NCBI GenBank assembly: GCA_023334545.1
Contig: JAADVB010000142.1
Span: 1 to 48,479, forward strand
Direction of reading: 5' to 3'
DNA from: Salisapilia sapeloensis
Lineage: Eukaryota > Oomycota > Peronosporomycetes > Peronosporales > Salisapiliaceae
DNA: 48,479 nucleotides
Below, piece by piece: positions 44,801-48,479 of the stretch. Made by a program: the position numbers and the translations under genes. The number at the start of each line of letters is the position of its first letter. The stretch's first letter is position 1. The notes beneath the pieces were generated by a model. It saw nothing but the letters and a program-made list of their open reading frames with translations, searched no databases and was not told where the DNA came from.

Positions 44801-46167
44801 TTCCTTGATTCCTTCTCAAGTGTCGAACATGTGCTTGGGATACTGGAAAATGTCAAGAAAGACAGAAACCATGGATTGCTGCGTCTCATCAGTGTCTTGC
44901 TTGTACTCAAGCAGACTAGTGCAGAGGAAAAGAACAGGTTTATCCAACTCGCGACGAAGCACTACGATTTAGAACCAGAGAAGATGAGGTACCTGCTCAT
45001 TAGCTTTACACGTGTGTACCAAGGCTACTTTTCAATGCGTGGTCGAGCGCCTACGATGGACATCTACCGTCGTATCCAGTCCGAAATGCTTCTTCGATAC
45101 GGACCTACGGAAAGTAGCAAGCAACCTGCACGCTTTCCCCATCGCCTGTACCTTCACACGGATCCAGTGCAATGGAGCATGCACTGCACTTTACTAACGC
45201 ATGCTCTCTTCTGCAATATCCCTATCAGCGACTTTATTGATCCGAGTAAGAAGAAGCTACACAGCAACGCCTTTCATAGCATCCGGCTGTGGTTCCAACA
45301 TGTCATTGCGTACGTCATCAACGTAATTTTGGTCGAGAAGGAAGCTGATGAAAGAGCAAGAGCTATTACGTTCTTCCTACGTGCCGCCAACCATTGCCAT
45401 ATTTTGGGAAATTATGATACTCTTGCTGCCGTTTTGTATGCGTTGCAGTCAACTGCTGTCCAACGACTTCGCAAGTCGATTGACTTGTTATCAATGGACT
45501 CCAAGAAGCTTATGAATCAGCTGCAACTCTTGTCAGACAATGGATGTCGGGAGATGAACAGGACGATGCACAAAGCAGCAAACCCGAGCATGCCCTACGT
45601 CGGTCTCTATCTTCAGGTATCTTGTTTTGAATGTGTTTTAAGATGCTTTGAAACTGAAGAAGTATGTTTACAGAGTTTTGTGGGTTTGAATGAACTGCCC
45701 GTATACAGTCAGCCAGAGCTATTGAATACGAATCGACTGCGGAGGCTCGGTGAGCTCGTGATGGAAATTCTTCATCGCCAGTCAGCTTCGTTCTCCATAG
45801 AGTTTAGCGACAAGATTGATGTAAGTCGTCCTATTCAATGCTATAGATTGAATGGAAACTAAATAAGATGTTGGATCAATAGGATATGGTGCACGTCAAA
45901 CTGCCTTATGATACAGAGGAAAGCCGATATGCACGATCACTACGTCTCGAGCCACGTGAAAGTGGATCTGTTCCACTTGATGAATCAAGGTCTTCCATGG
46001 CCACACTGGACGATGATGATACAGATATCCAGAATGAACTGAGAGAGTCTATTGGCGCGGAAGGCACGTTTGGTTTCCGTCAGTGGGTTCGCATGCAGCG
46101 TGTGGTGCAGCGAAATCGATCAAGGTCGCGAGCAGGAGCAGTGCAGCCGCAGTACGAGTGGGTTTAA
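41882..46167 (+). CDS. PH-VPS9-PDZ-ankyrin-RasGEF multidomain exchange factor, 1388 residues
   Basis: Three exons: 41882-45616, 45674-45820 and 45883-46167. The PH domain is at ~148-246 (GWLVKQGHMWRNWKTRFFVL). A VPS9 domain, the Rab5-family exchange module, is at ~390-502 (VPEDTISSIFRYAVAHSSI, QFLVSAFLAAVKWIE). A PDZ-like module follows at ~517-600 (VGIQFTGDGSGRGAIVHNV). Ankyrin repeats span ~660-840 (GCPLHIACRQGQLAVVMYLL). A RasGEF-N segment is at ~950-1070 and a RasGEF catalytic domain at ~1090-1290 (ARAITFFLRAANHCHILGNY, STAVQRL, PYVGLYLQ then SFVGLNELPVYS). The 57-nt intron at 45617-45673 has no in-frame stop but clearly interrupts the RasGEF domain. The last exon, joined by a strong GTAAGT donor, adds an acidic then basic tail. 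Confidence 0.88.
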
Positions 46168-46609
46168 ATGAGTTTTAGGATATCTATTTAATATACTACG
46201 ATGGAATCGTACAACATCCCTTTTTGCGCTTACCTGAAAATGTATATGCCTCATATGAAAGGATATGAGATAGCTTTATTTTCAGTTTCAAGACCATGCT
46301 CCTTGACTAAATCATCGTCGACAACTGTCGTGATTTGATGCAAGGACAAACAACTTGTAACATGGGTACAGATCATGCTTGCAGAAGCTTTGTAAAAGTT
46401 AATTTAGACAATCTGGATGCTTATGGATAAATCATGCTTCCTGTAAGCACAAAACATAATCCTCTCTTCTTGACATATCCAAGTTTCCTCTGAGGTCTTG
46501 CTTCAACTTTACAGTACCATTTAAAACACAAAATTGAACATGGCCACCATACTCTAAAAAGTAAAAGAATGAGGGGAAACGTTGGATGCTAATAGTTTAG
46601 TTTAGGGTC

Positions 46610-47520
46610 TTTGTCACGAGATACAATAGTCTGCAACTTCCATCAGAGCTTGGAGGACTAAAGTCGTCTGTTGGACCAGAAACTTCAACATATCGACATC
46701 CTCTTTCATCAAGGATGCTCTGAGGAAACAGCACATGTACTTGCTCTGCAGTTCTTATCGAGCAGGAGTAGAACGGAGCTTACGTGCCAATGTATTTAGA
46801 TCTGATAATGAGTTGAAAATTGACAATGATTAGATGAAGAAACCTGTAGAACAGACATACATGTATTTCGGGCTAATTCTAGGTGTTAATATCTAGCGAT
46901 GACGATAATGAATACACTGATCCACCATATAAACCACTGGAAGCCACTTTTTGAATTAGTTTCACGTAAGTACACTACAACGTGGATGGATAGAATAGCG
47001 GGATCAATCGATGCATGATTGCTCGTAGTAACTTAGCGGTCTCCCTCGGTACCTTTTATGCACGGATACAAGATATGCAGTCTTAGGTGAATCAACACGA
47101 ATGAAAGGCAGAACTAAGTGAAGTAATCCAACGAGAGGAGCTCTGCAAAACCACTTGTCAAAGAGCTTATATGGATTCTAGCATAAGCAGCCACATGCGT
47201 ACCTCCTTTTGAGGTCTTTCAAGAAAACATGCGCCGGACAAGAATCTGATAATAAAGATGCTCTTCTCAACCAGCGACTATATCAATTTTAACTGCTGAG
47301 CTGAAGAACAAAAGGTGTGGGTACTTATAACAATTTTTGGTCTTTCATGCTCTAATTTCAAGCAAGTGCATTCAGTAATTTCCAATATACTCACATTGTG
47401 CATTTGAATAACGTAGTTGTCACGAACGAGGACAGTACCCAGTAACCTGTCATCGCCGTGCTATTCCGGACAAACAACTGTGCTGTCTGCTGCATAGATT
47501 TCGAAGTAGTGCCTTAAGAC
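46610..47520 (-). pseudogene. Possible decayed gene (unidentified)
   Basis: Minus-strand patches have protein-like composition. One frame reads LRHYFEIYAADSTVVCPE, a TAG, HGDDRLLGTVLVRDNYVIQ and onward with a second TAG about 60 codons later. Further on are HLVLPFIRVDSPKTAYLVS, then after a frame change ETAKLLRAIMHRLIPLFY, and finally LMKEDVDMLKFLVQQTTL with VLQALMEVADYC. Some junctions resemble splice sites (GTGAGT near 47394). I found no phase-consistent model that avoids the stops, and I do not recognise the protein. A run of open codons this long with so few stops can arise by chance, so this is only a suggestion. Confidence 0.25.
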
Positions 47521-47644
47521 TAAAGTGGGTTAATTACCACCCTATCGACTGATTAAAGGTCAACAAGGTGTTGTGTGTTCTCGGAAATCAAATGGAGATC
47601 GTGCGAGTTTGGATACCATTCTCCTCTGTCAATCCGCTTGCTTT

Positions 47645-47661
47645 CCATTTTTCAATTCACT
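47645..47661 (+). promoter_or_regulatory. Oomycete Inr + FPR core promoter of the LPMO gene
   Basis: CCATTTTTCAATTCACT fits the oomycete initiator plus flanking promoter region consensus (YCAYTYY-N-CAWTTTNYY, recalled from Phytophthora work) at 16 of 17 positions. It lies 38 bp before the ATG at 47699, the usual distance for a short 5' leader. Confidence 0.65.
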
Positions 47662-47698
47662 CCTGCGCTGACATCTCGAAAATCCGAAAGATACTATT

Positions 47699-48479
47699 AT
47701 GAAAGTTATCACTGTGATCGCGGCTTCAGCCTTTACGGTGCACCAAGTCAGCGCACACGGATACCTTTCTCAGCCAAAGGCTGAGTTCTTGCCTAACTGG
47801 ATGTACACGGACATGGTTGGTGAAATCAATGAAAACTCGGACCCAGATGCCTTTGGTGGTCTCCAGTGGAACCGTAGCCCTGACCAGAACGCTGAAGTGT
47901 TCATTCAGGCCTTCCCCAACTCCAAGTACGGCACGCTCAAGGAGTTGATGGACGCGAACTACCAAGGCTGTGGTCCTTCAAACCCGGACAACAGCCCAGT
48001 CGATGTCAGTGGCATAAACTCCATGACATGGCAGAACAACGAGTACAAGGAAGGTTTCCTTAACTCTCATACCGGCCCGTGTGAAGCGTGGATTGACGAC
48101 CAAATGGTCGCGCAGGACATGAACTGTGCGAGAACGTACACGGGTTATCCTGCCGAGATCCCGATCGACTACTCAGCTTGCTCTGGTACATGCGAGTTCA
48201 AGTTCTACTGGCTCGCTCTCCATTCGCCCCAGTGGCAAATGTACAAGAATTGTGTAAAGATTCAAAATGGAGCCGGCGGTGGCAATGCCGTGGCGGATGA
48301 AGCAGATGCTACTGGTAACGGGGTTGAAGCTGCTACTGGTAATGGAGGTGCTTCAGCTGCCGATACCGGTGCTTCTGCCGCTACAGGCAATGGAGGTGAA
48401 GCTGCTACTGGGAACGGTGACGCCGCTGCAGGTGCTGGAGGAGCTGATGCTGGTACTGGGGGAGCTGATGCTGGTACTG
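47699..48479 (+). CDS. Secreted AA17-family lytic polysaccharide monooxygenase, 3' end outside the window
   Basis: The open frame runs from ATG 47699 to the window edge (260 codons, no stop). A 19-residue signal peptide (MKVITVIAASAFTVHQVSA) is followed directly by HGYLSQPKAEF, so cleavage exposes the N-terminal His needed for the copper histidine brace. The second brace His is in FLNSHTGPCEAW (~124), and the axial Tyr is in WQMYKNC (~182). Conserved cysteines occur in QGCGPSNPD, MNCART, YSACSGTCEF and YKNC. This matches oomycete AA17 LPMOs, some of which oxidatively cleave homogalacturonan during plant infection. From ~190 the protein becomes an Ala/Gly/Thr/Glu/Asp-rich tail with repeats such as AATGNGG and GGADAGT, probably disordered and perhaps a linker to something beyond the window. 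Confidence 0.88.
   Translation, partial: MKVITVIAASAFTVHQVSAHGYLSQPKAEFLPNWMYTDMVGEINENSDPDAFGGLQWNRSPDQNAEVFIQAFPNSKYGTLKELMDANYQGCGPSNPDNSPVDVSGINSMTWQNNEYKEGFLNSHTGPCEAWIDDQMVAQDMNCARTYTGYPAEIPIDYSACSGTCEFKFYWLALHSPQWQMYKNCVKIQNGAGGGNAVADEADATGNGVEAATGNGGASAADTGASAATGNGGEAATGNGDAAAGAGGADAGTGGADAGT
48300..48479 (+). repeat. Low-complexity Gly/Ala/Thr repeat tail of the LPMO gene
   Basis: Related units encode (E/A)AATGNGG-type blocks. Two adjacent 21-nt units near 48437-48478 are almost identical and encode GGADAGT. The array continues past the window edge. Such repeats are prone to unit gain and loss. Confidence 0.8.

Larger units (their letters stand above)
46168..47698. other. 1.5 kb spacer with minus-strand coding-like patches
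   Basis: No intact gene resolved. The part 46168-46590 is AT-rich and featureless. Between about 46610 and 47520 the minus strand has protein-like stretches broken by stops and frame changes; see the separate pseudogene entry. The last 60 bp hold the core promoter of the next gene. Confidence 0.5.

Noticed and set aside
1-48479. tRNA, rRNA, CRISPR array, intact transposon or RXLR/CRN effector gene
   Set aside because: I looked for T-loop-like GTTCGA contexts, spaced repeats, transposase or RT motifs, and RXLR-EER or LFLAK motifs after signal peptides; none was convincing.

Overview
The window looks like nuclear DNA of an oomycete (Peronosporomycetes), probably a plant-associated one. Four things point that way. 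Introns are very short: the 40 I could place are all GT-AG and run 46 to 124 nt, mostly 50 to 75. Genes are packed with 33 to 250 bp between many neighbours. Domain mixtures such as ankyrin + 2OG oxygenase and VPS9 + RasGEF are typical of stramenopiles. The right edge carries a secreted copper oxygenase of the AA17 type behind an oomycete-style Inr/FPR core promoter. I cannot name the genus.

Layout, left to right. 281-6031 is a housekeeping block: ARPC3 (actin nucleation), COPE (COPI coat), LEO1 (Paf1 complex) and a REX1-type RNA exonuclease. 7095-10532 holds a 706-residue multipass membrane protein of unknown family and a protein with a dual acylation N-terminus, separated by AT-rich spacers. 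After a 3 kb gene-poor spacer with a fold-back repeat come threonine aldolase (13597-14844), a divergent pair of IQ-motif genes (15014-16735 and 16973-20768), a coiled-coil protein and a PH-RasGAP. 26061-32809 has an RGG mRNA-binding protein, a MORN-repeat protein, an MDR oxidoreductase, a FoP/UIM mRNA-export type protein and an ankyrin-prolyl hydroxylase fusion. 32848-46167 has a 12-exon ankyrin TRP-like channel, a DDX11/CHL1 helicase, a beta-CASP protein lacking catalytic residues and a 1388-residue PH-VPS9-PDZ-ANK-RasGEF protein. After a 1.5 kb spacer with coding-like debris, the AA17 LPMO gene starts at 47699 and runs off the window.

Gene models were spliced by eye, keeping reading-frame phase and known domain continuity across each junction. 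Exon lists are in each entry; start and end are genomic extremes. Eighteen of the 20 adjacent gene pairs lie on opposite strands, so most genes share either a short divergent promoter (103 to 237 bp in five cases) or a short convergent 3' end (33 to 246 bp).

Functional themes: Ras/Rab control (RasGAP, VPS9-RasGEF), calcium/calmodulin and ion signalling (two IQ genes, a TRP-like channel), RNA biology (LEO1, REX1, HABP4-like, FoP, INTS-like) and one extracellular plant-cell-wall enzyme. I saw no tRNA, rRNA, CRISPR array or intact transposon.
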